This document shows positions 31,795-40,302 of a stretch of 64,000 nucleotides of DNA, piece by piece. The notes beneath the pieces were generated by a model that saw nothing but the letters and a program-made list of their open reading frames with translations, searched no databases and was not told where the DNA came from. The position numbers were made by a program, and so were the translations under genes. The stretch's first letter is position 1; the number at the start of each line of letters is the position of its first letter. Source of the DNA: Bacterioplanoides pacificum (GTDB lineage: Bacteria; Pseudomonadota; Gammaproteobacteria; Pseudomonadales; Oceanobacteraceae); the NCBI RefSeq assembly GCF_042648445.1, contig NZ_JBHRYB010000005.1, positions 310,001 to 374,000 on the forward strand. Reading direction: 5' to 3'.

Positions 31795-33558
31795 TCAGTC
31801 ACGGCTCAGCGAAAAACTGATGTCGGTGACCAGGGTGTGGTCAGTTAAGGTACGCCGGAACTGACCCTGCATCTGGCTGGTGATGATAAATTCACACAGT
31901 TCCGCCTGGTGTGGCTGCTGCATCGCCTGAGGATCGGAGCAGTTCGCCAGGCTGAAATCATCCTGCAGGCTGAACGTCAGCGTCAGCTGTGCCTGGTCAT
32001 CCTGCAGTGCCAGGCGTAATTCCAGTGCCTGAGTACAGTTCAGTGCCGGTTCTCTGGTAATCAGGCACTCGCAGATAAAGCGGATCAGCTGCCGGTTGTC
32101 ATCCAGAATCAGCGACAACGGCAGGCGGAAGGTCAGTGGAATATCGGCCAGTGCCGTTTGCTGCTCACACCATTGTTGTAAACAATGACTCAGGTCGAGG
32201 GTTTCTGCCTCGCCGTTCAGGGCGATATCAAGGTAGTCACGGATCAGTTCCAGGTTGGCCTGATGGTTGTGCTGTAACTGCTTCAGAATCAGCTGGTTGA
32301 GTGTGTTGTTCAGACAATTGCTCTGCGCCTGTTGCAGCCGTTCCAACTGCTGGGTCAGCTTCTGGATATTGACCTTGGCGCGCTGTTGTTCTTCATACAA
32401 TTCTTCGGTGCGTTTGGTGACCTTGTTTTCCAGCGAAATCGCCAGTTCCTGAGCCTGCAGGCTGGCGCTCAGTTCTTTGGTTTTATCCACCATGCAAATC
32501 AGGATTTCACCCGGCCGGTTTTCGGCGTAGCTGGCAATCTGGATGGTGACATCCAGCCATTTTTCTTCACCCGACAATACCTGCAGATGCAGGCAGGTCT
32601 GTAACCGGCCGATACGGCCAAACAACAGCTGGTTGAATTTTTCCCGTTGTTCGTTGCCGTGTTCACCAATGATCATATCGCGCAACCGCTCCATCGGATG
32701 GGGCATGGCTTCCAGCTCAGCCTGGGTCGCCCCCAGCAAGGCGGCAAAATGATAGTTGCACTGGATGCGGTCTTTGTCGCTCTGATACTGGCAGAAACCC
32801 AGTGCCGCGTTATCAATGGCCAGGGCCAGTCGTTCTTTGGTGTCTTCCAGCTGAACCTTGGCCTGCTCCTGTTCAATAACATCCTGCTTCAGGGTATGAC
32901 GCATTTTATTAATGGCTTCGGCGACCAGGTCGAGTTCATCACGTTCGTTATGTTTGATTTTCAGGTCGAGCACCTGATCGAGATTGTCGAGGGAAAACTC
33001 ATCAGCCCAGTGCGACATGATTTTCAGACGCCGGGTAATCAGCAGGCGAACGATAAATAACACAAAAACCGACACGGAAAACGTTTTCAGGAACTGGGTT
33101 AATAAAATCTCCAACGCCTTATCTGCCAGTTCCTGATACAGGCCAGCGTAATTGATGTCGATAAACAGGGTGCCCAGATTGTAGGATTTTCCGGCGCTGA
33201 GATAAGTCAGCGGGAACGAATGGCGCTGATCGTTGCGCGCCAGGACGTCACCGGCGCTGTGAATAAGATCGTTTTCGGTTTCGATATAGACGTAAACCAC
33301 ACCGGGAAAATTAAGAATGCCTTCCAGCTGAGTATCGATCTGGCGGGTGTCAAAGTTCCACAGGCTGTAACTGATACTTTGCTGATAACTGGTGCGGATC
33401 TGGCTGATGCTGTTGCTGTATTCATTAATACCACGATAGTAATCGCTCAGCAGGATCATGCTGAAAGTAACCAGAGTGACAACAAAACTGAAAGTCAGCA
33501 GGTAGGACAACAGCTTGACACCAACGCGGCGACGTTTCTCTTTGGTTTTGTTGAGCAT
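31795..33558 (-). CDS. Membrane sensor protein with PAS domain, kinase-like but without catalytic motifs
   Basis: A 587-residue protein. Two transmembrane helices (about 15-38 and 158-176) flank a periplasmic domain (about 39-155), followed by HAMP (about 176-230), a short coiled coil, a PAS domain (about 245-355: LALAIDNAALGFCQYQ ... GEILICMVDKTKEL), a long coiled coil (about 370-430) and a C-terminal region of about 155 residues. In that region I see no H-box (H-E/D-x-x-x-P) and no N, G1 or G2 box of a histidine kinase; strands such as LELRLALQDDQAQLTLTFSL suggest a degenerate HATPase-like fold. It stands alone, with no response regulator nearby. Confidence 0.8.
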   Translation of the reverse strand: MLNKTKEKRRRVGVKLLSYLLTFSFVVTLVTFSMILLSDYYRGINEYSNSISQIRTSYQQSISYSLWNFDTRQIDTQLEGILNFPGVVYVYIETENDLIHSAGDVLARNDQRHSFPLTYLSAGKSYNLGTLFIDINYAGLYQELADKALEILLTQFLKTFSVSVFVLFIVRLLITRRLKIMSHWADEFSLDNLDQVLDLKIKHNERDELDLVAEAINKMRHTLKQDVIEQEQAKVQLEDTKERLALAIDNAALGFCQYQSDKDRIQCNYHFAALLGATQAELEAMPHPMERLRDMIIGEHGNEQREKFNQLLFGRIGRLQTCLHLQVLSGEEKWLDVTIQIASYAENRPGEILICMVDKTKELSASLQAQELAISLENKVTKRTEELYEEQQRAKVNIQKLTQQLERLQQAQSNCLNNTLNQLILKQLQHNHQANLELIRDYLDIALNGEAETLDLSHCLQQWCEQQTALADIPLTFRLPLSLILDDNRQLIRFICECLITREPALNCTQALELRLALQDDQAQLTLTFSLQDDFSLANCSDPQAMQQPHQAELCEFIITSQMQGQFRRTLTDHTLVTDISFSLSRD

Positions 33559-33769
33559 AGGTTTAGCCAGTATCCGGACTCTCTGCGGGCGTTAGCCTAA
33601 CTATAGCTGTGACTGCACCTGACAATCTAACCTTTCGGCCGTATTTTCTCAGGATTCGGTTAGTTTTTTTAAAAAATGTGCCAACAACAGTTGTTCAGTG
33701 TAAAACAAACGGCTTTTTTGATCTGACCCCGTATTCCGTTTGGTTACCGATGGAGCGCTTTTTATTTCT

Positions 33770-33783
33770 TGATTTGTATCAAA
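33770..33783 (+). promoter_or_regulatory. FNR/Anr box upstream of ompW
   Basis: TTGAT-TTGT-ATCAA is a perfect match to the FNR/Anr consensus TTGAT-N4-ATCAA. It ends 64 bp before the ompW ATG. OmpW is under FNR control in enterobacteria, which supports the reading. Confidence 0.8.
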
Positions 33784-33847
33784 AAGGGGCAGGCGTAACG
33801 CTTTAATCTGAGCTCATCTTATGACGCACATGATTAAGGAGTGCTAA

Positions 33848-34438
33848 ATGAAACTGTTAAAAACCCTGTTAGCGAGTGCGGTTGCAGTAGCAGCGATGCC
33901 AGCTCTGGCGTATGACGCAGGCGATATTATTGTTAAAGCGGGTGTGGTTAATGTAAATCCGAAAGAAGACAACATTGATGTGGGTGGCGCTTATGCCCAA
34001 ATCGGTGATGACACTCAGCTGGGTGTTACCGCAACCTATATGGTGATGCCTCAGGTTGGTGTGGAAGTGCTGGCAGCAACTCCGTTCAGCCACGATGTGA
34101 AGCTGAACGGGAATAAAATTGCGGACACCAAACACCTGCCACCAACCGTGTCTGCTCAATATTACTTGCTCGATCCGGCATCTAAGCTGCAGCCATATGT
34201 TGGCTTAGGTGTGAATCATACGTTCTTCTTTGACGAATCGGATGATCTGAAGCTGAAAAAAAGCTGGGGTTTGTCGTACTCTGCCGGTCTGAACTACGAT
34301 ATCGATGATCAGTTTATGGCTAACGTGGCAGTATGGAAAATGGATATTGATTCAGAGCTGTCGAGTAACGGAAACAAGGTTGCTGATGTCGAAATCGACC
34401 CGCTGGTCTTTATGGTCGGCGCGGGTATGAAGTTCTGA
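33848..34438 (+). CDS. ompW: OmpW-family outer membrane protein
   Basis: A 196-residue eight-stranded outer-membrane barrel. Signal peptide (LLASAVAVAAMPALAYDAG), family motifs DIIVKAGVVNVNPKEDN, YMVMPQVGVEVLAATPFSHD, PPTVSAQYYLLDPASKLQPY-VGLGVNHT, and the C-terminal strand IDPLVFMVGAGMKF with terminal Phe. OmpW-type barrels carry a narrow hydrophobic lumen thought to let small hydrophobic molecules in. AAGGAG precedes the ATG. An FNR/Anr site lies 64 bp upstream, and a strong intrinsic terminator follows. Confidence 0.93.
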   Translation: MKLLKTLLASAVAVAAMPALAYDAGDIIVKAGVVNVNPKEDNIDVGGAYAQIGDDTQLGVTATYMVMPQVGVEVLAATPFSHDVKLNGNKIADTKHLPPTVSAQYYLLDPASKLQPYVGLGVNHTFFFDESDDLKLKKSWGLSYSAGLNYDIDDQFMANVAVWKMDIDSELSSNGNKVADVEIDPLVFMVGAGMKF

Positions 34439-34455
34439 TAACCGCTCGCTGAATA

Positions 34456-34490
34456 AAATCCCTGTCGTATTACACGGCAGGGATTTTTTT
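34456..34490 (+). terminator. Rho-independent terminator after ompW
   Basis: AAATCCCTGTCGT (34456-34468) pairs with ACGGCAGGGATTT (34474-34486, one G-U pair), loop of 5, then a run of T to 34490. The 5' A-run would also let it act towards the convergent gene. Confidence 0.9.
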
Positions 34491-34493
34491 GTG

Positions 34494-35096
34494 CTAACTG
34501 CCGGCGACGGCATCAGGCTGGTAATTCAGAATATCCTGTTTAAAACGGCGCGATACCGGATATTCACCAATCCAGATTTTCAGCAGGGCATCGTATAAAT
34601 CTTTGCCTGGCAGAATGCCTTTTGTTTCTCCTTTGATCACCACCCGTGAGCCAACACCGGGCACATAATCGACGTAGCCCTGATCACCGCGTTCCATCTT
34701 ACTGTCGAACATTTTTACCAGTTTGTTCAGGCGGTCTTCGAGTTGCAGCGCCTGTTCGCGGCTGACATTCAGCTGCAGTGCTTCGTACATGGCTTTGGCA
34801 ATCCGGCGCCCGGAAACCCGATCGACCAGAATATGGTAAACGATGCGTTTATATCCCGGGTCGTCGATCAGCTGCTGGGCGTTACTGGCCGGATTTTCCA
34901 TATACAGCAGGCCAACGTAGGTATCGATCAGATAATAATAACTGCGCACTGAGGCGCCATTCAGCAACAGGGCGGGTTGTTCCGGCTGTGGGCTGAGTTG
35001 TTCGGCAAAGTTGTAGTCAGCAATCTGGCGTGCCTGGCTGAGGCTGCTGCTGATTATCAGAAACAGTGTCAGGCTAAAGCGTAGAACGGTGGTCAT
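34494..35096 (-). CDS. Exported chalcone-isomerase-like protein
   Basis: A 200-residue protein with a signal peptide (LRFSLTLFLIISSSLSQARQ). The body follows the bacterial chalcone-isomerase-like group: LLLNGASVRSYYYLIDTYVG, LYMENPASNAQQLIDD, KRIVYHILVDRVSGRRIAKA, DSKMERGDQGYVDYVPGVGS and GKDLYDALLKIWIGEYPVSR. The last motif also occurs in the domain of the TonB fusion at 4907 (LLLATWIGKFPQSPGLRNDL). Plant chalcone isomerase residues are not conserved, so a ligand-binding role is more likely than isomerisation. Start at 35096 with AAGGGGAC upstream; the frame extends to 35126 without homology. Confidence 0.85.
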   Translation of the reverse strand: MTTVLRFSLTLFLIISSSLSQARQIADYNFAEQLSPQPEQPALLLNGASVRSYYYLIDTYVGLLYMENPASNAQQLIDDPGYKRIVYHILVDRVSGRRIAKAMYEALQLNVSREQALQLEDRLNKLVKMFDSKMERGDQGYVDYVPGVGSRVVIKGETKGILPGKDLYDALLKIWIGEYPVSRRFKQDILNYQPDAVAGS

Positions 35097-35196
35097 CGTC
35101 GTCCCCTTTTTTATTGTTGTGTGCATCCTGCCTGCATCAATCTAGCCCGATGACGGGTTTCAGGCAATGGCTTTTTCGGCAGCGATTAACGGGGAA

Positions 35197-36597
35197 TTAC
35201 AGGAGTGGCGCGCTGAGGCGCAGCAGTTTATTCAGTAACCGTTTGGGCACGGATGTTTCCGGTTGCAGAGGCTTAGCATCGTTCAGATCCCGGCGTAACA
35301 TGGTTTCGGTCTGGCCGGCAAAGTGGTTACCACGAATCAGGGCGTTGGCTTCAAAGTTAATCCGTAATGAACGGTTATCCATATTGGCGCTGCCAATGCA
35401 GCTCCAGTTGTTATCGATTAATAATACCTTCTGATGCATAAAGCCGGGCTGGTAGGCGTAAAAGCGAATGCCCATCTGAGTCAGATCTTCGACGTAACTC
35501 TGCATCGCATGCTGTACAAACCATTTGTCGGTTTGTTGCGGAATCAGCACCCGCACATCCAGGCCACGCAGGGCGGCCAGCTTCAGTGCCGCCAGGGTGG
35601 GGATGTCGGGAATAAAATACGGTGTGGCTATCCAGATACGGTGTTGTGCCTGGTTAATCAGGTGGCACAACGACAGGCTGGCACTCTCCTGGGTGTCGGC
35701 CGGACCGGTGTTAATACACATAACCGCATCATCATGGGTGTCGCTGAACGCATAAGGCTGCCATGGACAGTCGGGCATGGTCTGGGTGGCCCAGTACCAG
35801 TCTTCGCAAAACGACAGCTGAAACGGTAAGGATGCCGGACCTTCGATATCGACGTGGGTATCACGCCAGCGTCCTTCACTACCCCAGGCCAGGTATTCAT
35901 CACCCAGATTAATACCACCCACAAAGCTGTGACGGCCATCGACCACCATCAGTTTGCGGTGATTGCGGAAGTTCAGTTGCATGCGGTGACGCAGTTTCCA
36001 GGAGTTAAACTGACTGACCTGTACGCCACCCTGTTGCAGCCGGCGTAAAAATGCCCGGCTCAGACCGTGGCTGCCGATTTCGTCATAAAGAAAGTAGACC
36101 CTGACTCCCTGTTGCGCTTTGTCGATCAGCCGCTGGCTCATTTGCCGGCCGGTGTCATCGTCACGGACGATATAAAACTGCATACAAATAGAGTGTTGAG
36201 CGCTGTCGATGGCTTGCTGCATCGCTGCAAAAGTGGCGTCGCCATCAATCAACAGACTGCAGCGGTTCGAGTGTGTCAGCGGCAGGCGGAAAAAATTATA
36301 CAGCGGCTGGGTGACGGCTTCGGAGGGCAGCGCATAGGGCTGGAGCTGGTGGCGGATATTGTGCCCCAGTGCATTAAGGCGGGTATCGCCCTGGCGCCGG
36401 GCGAGGCGATAGCCGTGGAATTTACGGGTGCCGAATAACAGGTACAGCGGAATTCCGACGATCGGCAGCAACAGCAGAGCCAGACCCCAGGCGATGGTAC
36501 CCTGGGCGGTACGGCCCTGCCAGATGGCATCGAGTGAAAAGACGATGCCCAGCAGGTACACCAGAAAGGTGATTGACCACCAGTCGAATAAATCCAT
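35197..36597 (-). CDS. cls: Cardiolipin synthase (ClsA-type)
   Basis: A 466-residue phospholipase-D-family enzyme. Two N-terminal transmembrane helices (WWSITFLVYLLGIVFSLDAI; GTIAWGLALLLLPIVGIPLY) then two HKD motifs: HRKLMVVDGRHSFVGGINLG and HQKVLLIDNNWSCIGSANMD. It condenses two phosphatidylglycerol molecules to cardiolipin at the inner membrane. The length is close to E. coli ClsA (486). It lies 44 bp downstream of folE on the minus strand; an operon murI-folE-cls is possible. Confidence 0.93.
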   Translation of the reverse strand: MDLFDWWSITFLVYLLGIVFSLDAIWQGRTAQGTIAWGLALLLLPIVGIPLYLLFGTRKFHGYRLARRQGDTRLNALGHNIRHQLQPYALPSEAVTQPLYNFFRLPLTHSNRCSLLIDGDATFAAMQQAIDSAQHSICMQFYIVRDDDTGRQMSQRLIDKAQQGVRVYFLYDEIGSHGLSRAFLRRLQQGGVQVSQFNSWKLRHRMQLNFRNHRKLMVVDGRHSFVGGINLGDEYLAWGSEGRWRDTHVDIEGPASLPFQLSFCEDWYWATQTMPDCPWQPYAFSDTHDDAVMCINTGPADTQESASLSLCHLINQAQHRIWIATPYFIPDIPTLAALKLAALRGLDVRVLIPQQTDKWFVQHAMQSYVEDLTQMGIRFYAYQPGFMHQKVLLIDNNWSCIGSANMDNRSLRINFEANALIRGNHFAGQTETMLRRDLNDAKPLQPETSVPKRLLNKLLRLSAPLL

Positions 36598-36640
36598 TGC
36601 AGCCTCTTATCCAGTACGGCAATGAATTATGGGAGTAATG

Positions 36641-37192
36641 TTACATACCAATCAAGCGCATAAATTCATTACGTGTTGCCTGGTTTTCGCGGAATACTCC
36701 CTGCATTACCGAAGTGCGCATCATGGAGTTTTGCTTTTGTACACCACGCATCATCATGCACATATGCTGCGCTTCGACAATCACGCCAACACCACGACAA
36801 CCGGTGACGTCGGTAACGGCATTCGCGATTTGTTTGGTCATGTTTTCCTGAATCTGAAAGCGGCGGGCGAATACATCGACGATGCGGGCAAACTTAGACA
36901 GCCCCAGTACTTTGCCATCGGGCAGGTAACCAATGTGGCATTTGCCAATAAACGGCAACATATGGTGCTCACACATGGAATAAAACTCGATGCCCTGGAC
37001 CGCGACCATTTCATCGTTATCGCTGCTGAATACCGCGCCGTTGACCACTTCTTCCAGGCTGGTGGTGTAACCACTGGTCAGAAACTGCATCGCTTTGGCA
37101 GCCCGTTTCGGTGTGTCCAGCAGGCCTTCGCGGTTAACGTCTTCGCCCAGTTCGGCGAGCACCTGGTGATAAAGTTGGTCAAGATTCGACAT
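36641..37192 (-). CDS. folE: GTP cyclohydrolase I
   Basis: A 183-residue enzyme of folate synthesis that converts GTP to 7,8-dihydroneopterin triphosphate. Zinc ligands and catalytic residues are visible in CEHHMLPFIGKCHIGYLPDG and GCRGVGVIVEAQHMCMMMRG; KLSKFARIVDVFARRFQIQE and TQQ-like NMTKQIANAV follow family members (here K-L replaced by GLSKFARIVD). The length matches the shorter GTPCH-I class. It lies between murI and cls on the minus strand (81 and 44 bp gaps). Confidence 0.95.
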   Translation of the reverse strand: MSNLDQLYHQVLAELGEDVNREGLLDTPKRAAKAMQFLTSGYTTSLEEVVNGAVFSSDNDEMVAVQGIEFYSMCEHHMLPFIGKCHIGYLPDGKVLGLSKFARIVDVFARRFQIQENMTKQIANAVTDVTGCRGVGVIVEAQHMCMMMRGVQKQNSMMRTSVMQGVFRENQATRNEFMRLIGM

Positions 37193-37273
37193 GAGTTATC
37201 CGTTGTGTAAAAGGGCTAAAAAATAATGCCTGAGTAGTTTACTCAAATTTAACAAACCTATACAACATAAGTG

Positions 37274-38098
37274 TTATGTATAAGTTTTTGTGCGCGGGGA
37301 TGGCTGCAAGCCGGCCGGAGGCACCAGTGGCCGGCTGTCACTCAGAGGCCCAAGGCGTTGCAGAAAACGGCTTGCTCCTGCCGGCGCCGGGCGATCTGAG
37401 GTCCAGTGTAATGCCAGTTGGCCGGTGCTGTCCGCTTGTGGCGTTAATAATGTCGCTACCCGGCGGGCAATGGCGGCACCGGAGTCAATCCAGTGTATCG
37501 CGGGCCACAGCTGCTGCATCAGCGGTTTCAGCAACGGGAAATGAGTACATCCCAATACCACATGAGACATCTGTGGGTGTTGCTGAAACCAGGGATTCAG
37601 ATGGTCATACAGGTTGTCGGGGGCAACCCCTGTGTGCAGATAGTGTTCGGCCCAACACACCAGCTCAGCACTGCCAAAACGTTCAACCTTGCAGTGTTCG
37701 GCAAAATCCTGGATCAGGTCGCTGATGTACAGCCGGGTAACAGTTGCCGGAGTGGCCAGCAGTCCGATCTGGCCGTTGCCGGCCAGTTGTGCGGCGGGTT
37801 TGATCGCCGGCACCACACCCACTACCGGAATCGTCAGCTGCTGACGTAATAAGGGCAGTGCCAGGGTGCTGGCGGTATTGCAGGCAATTACCAACAGATC
37901 CGGCTGCAGCTGATTAACTGCGGCCAGACAAACCGTCAGAACCCGGTTGCTGAGCTCGTCATCGTGTTTGACGCCGTAAGGAAACGCCGCATCATCCATC
38001 AGGTAGTGCAGATTCAGCTGTGGTGACTGCAGGCGAACCTGCTCAAGTACGCTGAGCCCGCCGACACCGGAATCAAAAAATAATACGCTTTGCGTCAT
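37274..38098 (-). CDS. murI: Glutamate racemase
   Basis: A 274-residue racemase that makes D-glutamate for peptidoglycan. Active-site cysteines in LLVIACNTASTLALP and HVVLGCTHFPLLKP, substrate motif FFDSGVGGLSVLEQV at the N-terminus and FPYGVKHDDEL. The stop lies in an inverted repeat (ACATAA-gtg-TTATGT, 37264-37279 region). Probably cotranscribed with folE. C-terminus slightly longer than the core fold, Pro/Arg-rich. Confidence 0.95.
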   Translation of the reverse strand: MTQSVLFFDSGVGGLSVLEQVRLQSPQLNLHYLMDDAAFPYGVKHDDELSNRVLTVCLAAVNQLQPDLLVIACNTASTLALPLLRQQLTIPVVGVVPAIKPAAQLAGNGQIGLLATPATVTRLYISDLIQDFAEHCKVERFGSAELVCWAEHYLHTGVAPDNLYDHLNPWFQQHPQMSHVVLGCTHFPLLKPLMQQLWPAIHWIDSGAAIARRVATLLTPQADSTGQLALHWTSDRPAPAGASRFLQRLGPLSDSRPLVPPAGLQPSPRTKTYT

Positions 38099-38231
38099 TG
38101 TCGCTACTGGATGAATGAAAGCGCGGATTCTAACAAAGATGCACCCATATTGCCGCTAATTTTGCCTGACCACGGGTGAAACCCGAACCAGCATCTATAC
38201 TGTCGGCAATGTTGAATGGAGCTGTATCCGA

Positions 38232-39227
38232 GTGGAGCTGACGGAGCTACTGGAAAACGCCAGGCGGAATGAAGCCCTGCTGAAGCGTTTGCAGGCGTTT
38301 GAGCTGCAATTATTGTCCTGCCAGACCTGGCTGGATTTTCTGACCCTGTTACTCGAAGGGTTACCCGCCCAGTTCGATCTGGATGCGGCGACTCTTAAGG
38401 TATGCGATCCGGATGGGGAGCTGAAAGCCACCATGCTGCAGTCTCTGGATATCGAACAGGGCGTGTTACTGAATCAGCTTGAATTTCAGAGTCGGGTACC
38501 GGTCATTGAGGCGGGCTCGGTCACTCCGCCACCGCCCTGGAGAAGTGGTCTGGCGTTGCCGTTATTGCGCAACGACGTATACCTCGGTCAGTTGCGGCTG
38601 TATTCCGCCAGTGATGATCGCTTTCAGCCCGGTATGGCGACCGATTTTATGCAACACCTGGCGGCGGTTACGGCGGCCTGTCTGGTGATGGTAAAACAGT
38701 CGGAAGAGCAGGCCCGGCTGGCGTTGACGGATCCGCTCACCGGAGCCGAAAACCGGCGCGGATTTGAACGTGCTTATCAGCGCGAATGGTCGCGGGGCCA
38801 GCGCCAGTATCATGTGTTTGCGATGGTGCTGCTCGATATTGACCATTTTAAACAGGTAAATGATGTACACGGCCATGGCACCGGCGACCGGGTGCTGAAG
38901 CAATTGTGTAAAACGCTCAAGCGTGTGATGCGACCGACGGATCACCTCGGTCGTTTGGGCGGCGAAGAGTTTGCACTGATTTTGCCCGGCTGCCAGCCGG
39001 ATCAGCTGGCGCGTGTTGTCGAGCGGGTGCAGCAGGCCATCCGGCAGCTGGATGTCATGAACGACCAGCGTCAGCGGGTACCGTTATCCGCCTCCGGCAG
39101 TTATATTTCTATCACCCCCAGGCCCCATCAGCAGTTGCAGCTGAGTGATGTGCTCGATTTTCTCGATCGTTATCTGTATCAGGCGAAAAAGCAGGGGCGT
39201 GATCGCTTTCTCAGTGTTGAACAGTGA
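38232..39227 (+). CDS. Diguanylate cyclase with DUF484/GAF-like sensor
   Basis: A 331-residue soluble protein. N-terminal coiled coil and GAF/DUF484-like region (about 1-165), then a complete GGDEF domain (about 170-330): DPLTGAENRRGFERAY, LLDIDHFKQVNDVHGHGTGD, and the active loop GRLGGEEFALILPG. The catalytic residues are intact, so synthesis of c-di-GMP is expected; no RxxD inhibitory site is obvious before GGEEF. Start is GTG at 38232 with GGAG 9 bases upstream. Divergent from murI. Confidence 0.9.
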   Translation: MELTELLENARRNEALLKRLQAFELQLLSCQTWLDFLTLLLEGLPAQFDLDAATLKVCDPDGELKATMLQSLDIEQGVLLNQLEFQSRVPVIEAGSVTPPPPWRSGLALPLLRNDVYLGQLRLYSASDDRFQPGMATDFMQHLAAVTAACLVMVKQSEEQARLALTDPLTGAENRRGFERAYQREWSRGQRQYHVFAMVLLDIDHFKQVNDVHGHGTGDRVLKQLCKTLKRVMRPTDHLGRLGGEEFALILPGCQPDQLARVVERVQQAIRQLDVMNDQRQRVPLSASGSYISITPRPHQQLQLSDVLDFLDRYLYQAKKQGRDRFLSVEQ

Positions 39228-39311
39228 CCTGTATCAAGGGCGGAGCAGACGCCTGGTTTAGGGTAATGAATCTGTCTCAGTATTTTTTCATTGATTGCCT
39301 GCGGAGCCTGT

Positions 39312-40142
39312 ATGACGCAAAAAGCCACGGCTGAAATAACCTTGCCTGCCCGGCAGCCAGAAGCGGTTGAAACATTGCATATGCCTTACGCCGAACCTTT
39401 ATCAAGACAACAGTACGAGCAGCAAAAACAGCAATTGCAGATCGAACTGCTGAAAATGCAGAGCTGGGTAAAAGAAACCGGCCAGAAAGTGGTGATCGTG
39501 TTTGAAGGGCGTGATGCCGCCGGAAAAGGCGGAGCGATTAAACGTTTTATGGAGCACCTTAACCCACGTGGTGCGCGGGTGGTGGCACTGGAAAAGCCGA
39601 ATGCCAGCGAAAGCAGCCAGTGGTATTTCCAGCGTTATATTCAGCATTTGCCGGCCGCCGGTGAAATCGTGCTGTTTGACCGTTCCTGGTACAACCGCGC
39701 CGGGGTCGAGCGGGTAATGGGGTTTTGTAATAACCACGATTATCTGGAATTTATGCGTGAAGTGCCGGAGCTGGAACGTATGTTTGTACGTTCCGGAATC
39801 CGCTTGTTCAAGTTCTGGTTTTCCGTCAGCCGTGAAGAGCAGCTACGGCGCTTTCAGAAGCGCCAGGTCGATCCGCTGAAACAATGGAAACTCAGTCCTA
39901 TCGATCTGGCCTCACTGGATAAATGGGAAGCGTATACCGAAGCCAAAGAGGCGATGTTTTATTATTCCGATCACAGCGATGCCCCCTGGACGGTGGTGCG
40001 TTCTGACGATAAAAAACGTGCCCGGCTGAACACCATGAAAGTGGTACTGAATCAGCTGGATTACAGTAACAAAGACGGCGCTGTTGATCTGACTCCGGAC
40101 CCGCTGATTATTCAGTCTGCGACCGATGCGCTGGACTGCTGA
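39312..40142 (+). CDS. ppk2: Polyphosphate kinase 2 (class I)
   Basis: A 276-residue PPK2, which uses polyphosphate to phosphorylate nucleoside diphosphates (or the reverse). Walker A in VVIVFEGRDAAGKGGAIKRF, Walker B-type LFDRSWYNRAGVERVMGFC, the lid EQLRRFQKRQVDPLKQWKLS and the terminal VRSDDKKRARLNTMKVVL. One PPK2 domain and about 276 residues fit class I. ATG at 39312 with GGAG upstream is preferred to TTG at 39291. It stands alone; I saw no Pho-box-like site before it, although other phosphate genes occur in the window. Confidence 0.93.
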   Translation: MTQKATAEITLPARQPEAVETLHMPYAEPLSRQQYEQQKQQLQIELLKMQSWVKETGQKVVIVFEGRDAAGKGGAIKRFMEHLNPRGARVVALEKPNASESSQWYFQRYIQHLPAAGEIVLFDRSWYNRAGVERVMGFCNNHDYLEFMREVPELERMFVRSGIRLFKFWFSVSREEQLRRFQKRQVDPLKQWKLSPIDLASLDKWEAYTEAKEAMFYYSDHSDAPWTVVRSDDKKRARLNTMKVVLNQLDYSNKDGAVDLTPDPLIIQSATDALDC

Positions 40143-40164
40143 CTGAGGTCGCGCCGCTGTGTCA

Positions 40165-40194
40165 TGTAACTGTGTGGCCTGTAACTGTGTGGCT
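40165..40194 (+). repeat. 15-bp tandem repeat downstream of ppk2
   Basis: TGTAACTGTGTGGCC (40165-40179) is followed by TGTAACTGTGTGGCT (40180-40194) and by TGTGAC. It lies in the 160-bp gap before smc. A recent slippage duplication is the simplest reading. Confidence 0.6.
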
Positions 40195-40302
40195 TGTGAC
40201 GGTGGCGGGCGTTTAAACGTGTAAACCGATGTTACCGCCCGCGCAGCGATGGTAAACTGCCGCTTTTAAACGCTGGCCGGTTACAGGAAATATCAGTCAA
40301 TT

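Noticed and set aside
36629..37210. 193-codon plus-strand ORF over folE
   Set aside because: Antisense to folE, whose zinc and catalytic motifs are clear.
39228..39311. Possible Pho box upstream of ppk2
   Set aside because: Only CTGTC occurs once, without a second 7-mer at 11-bp distance.
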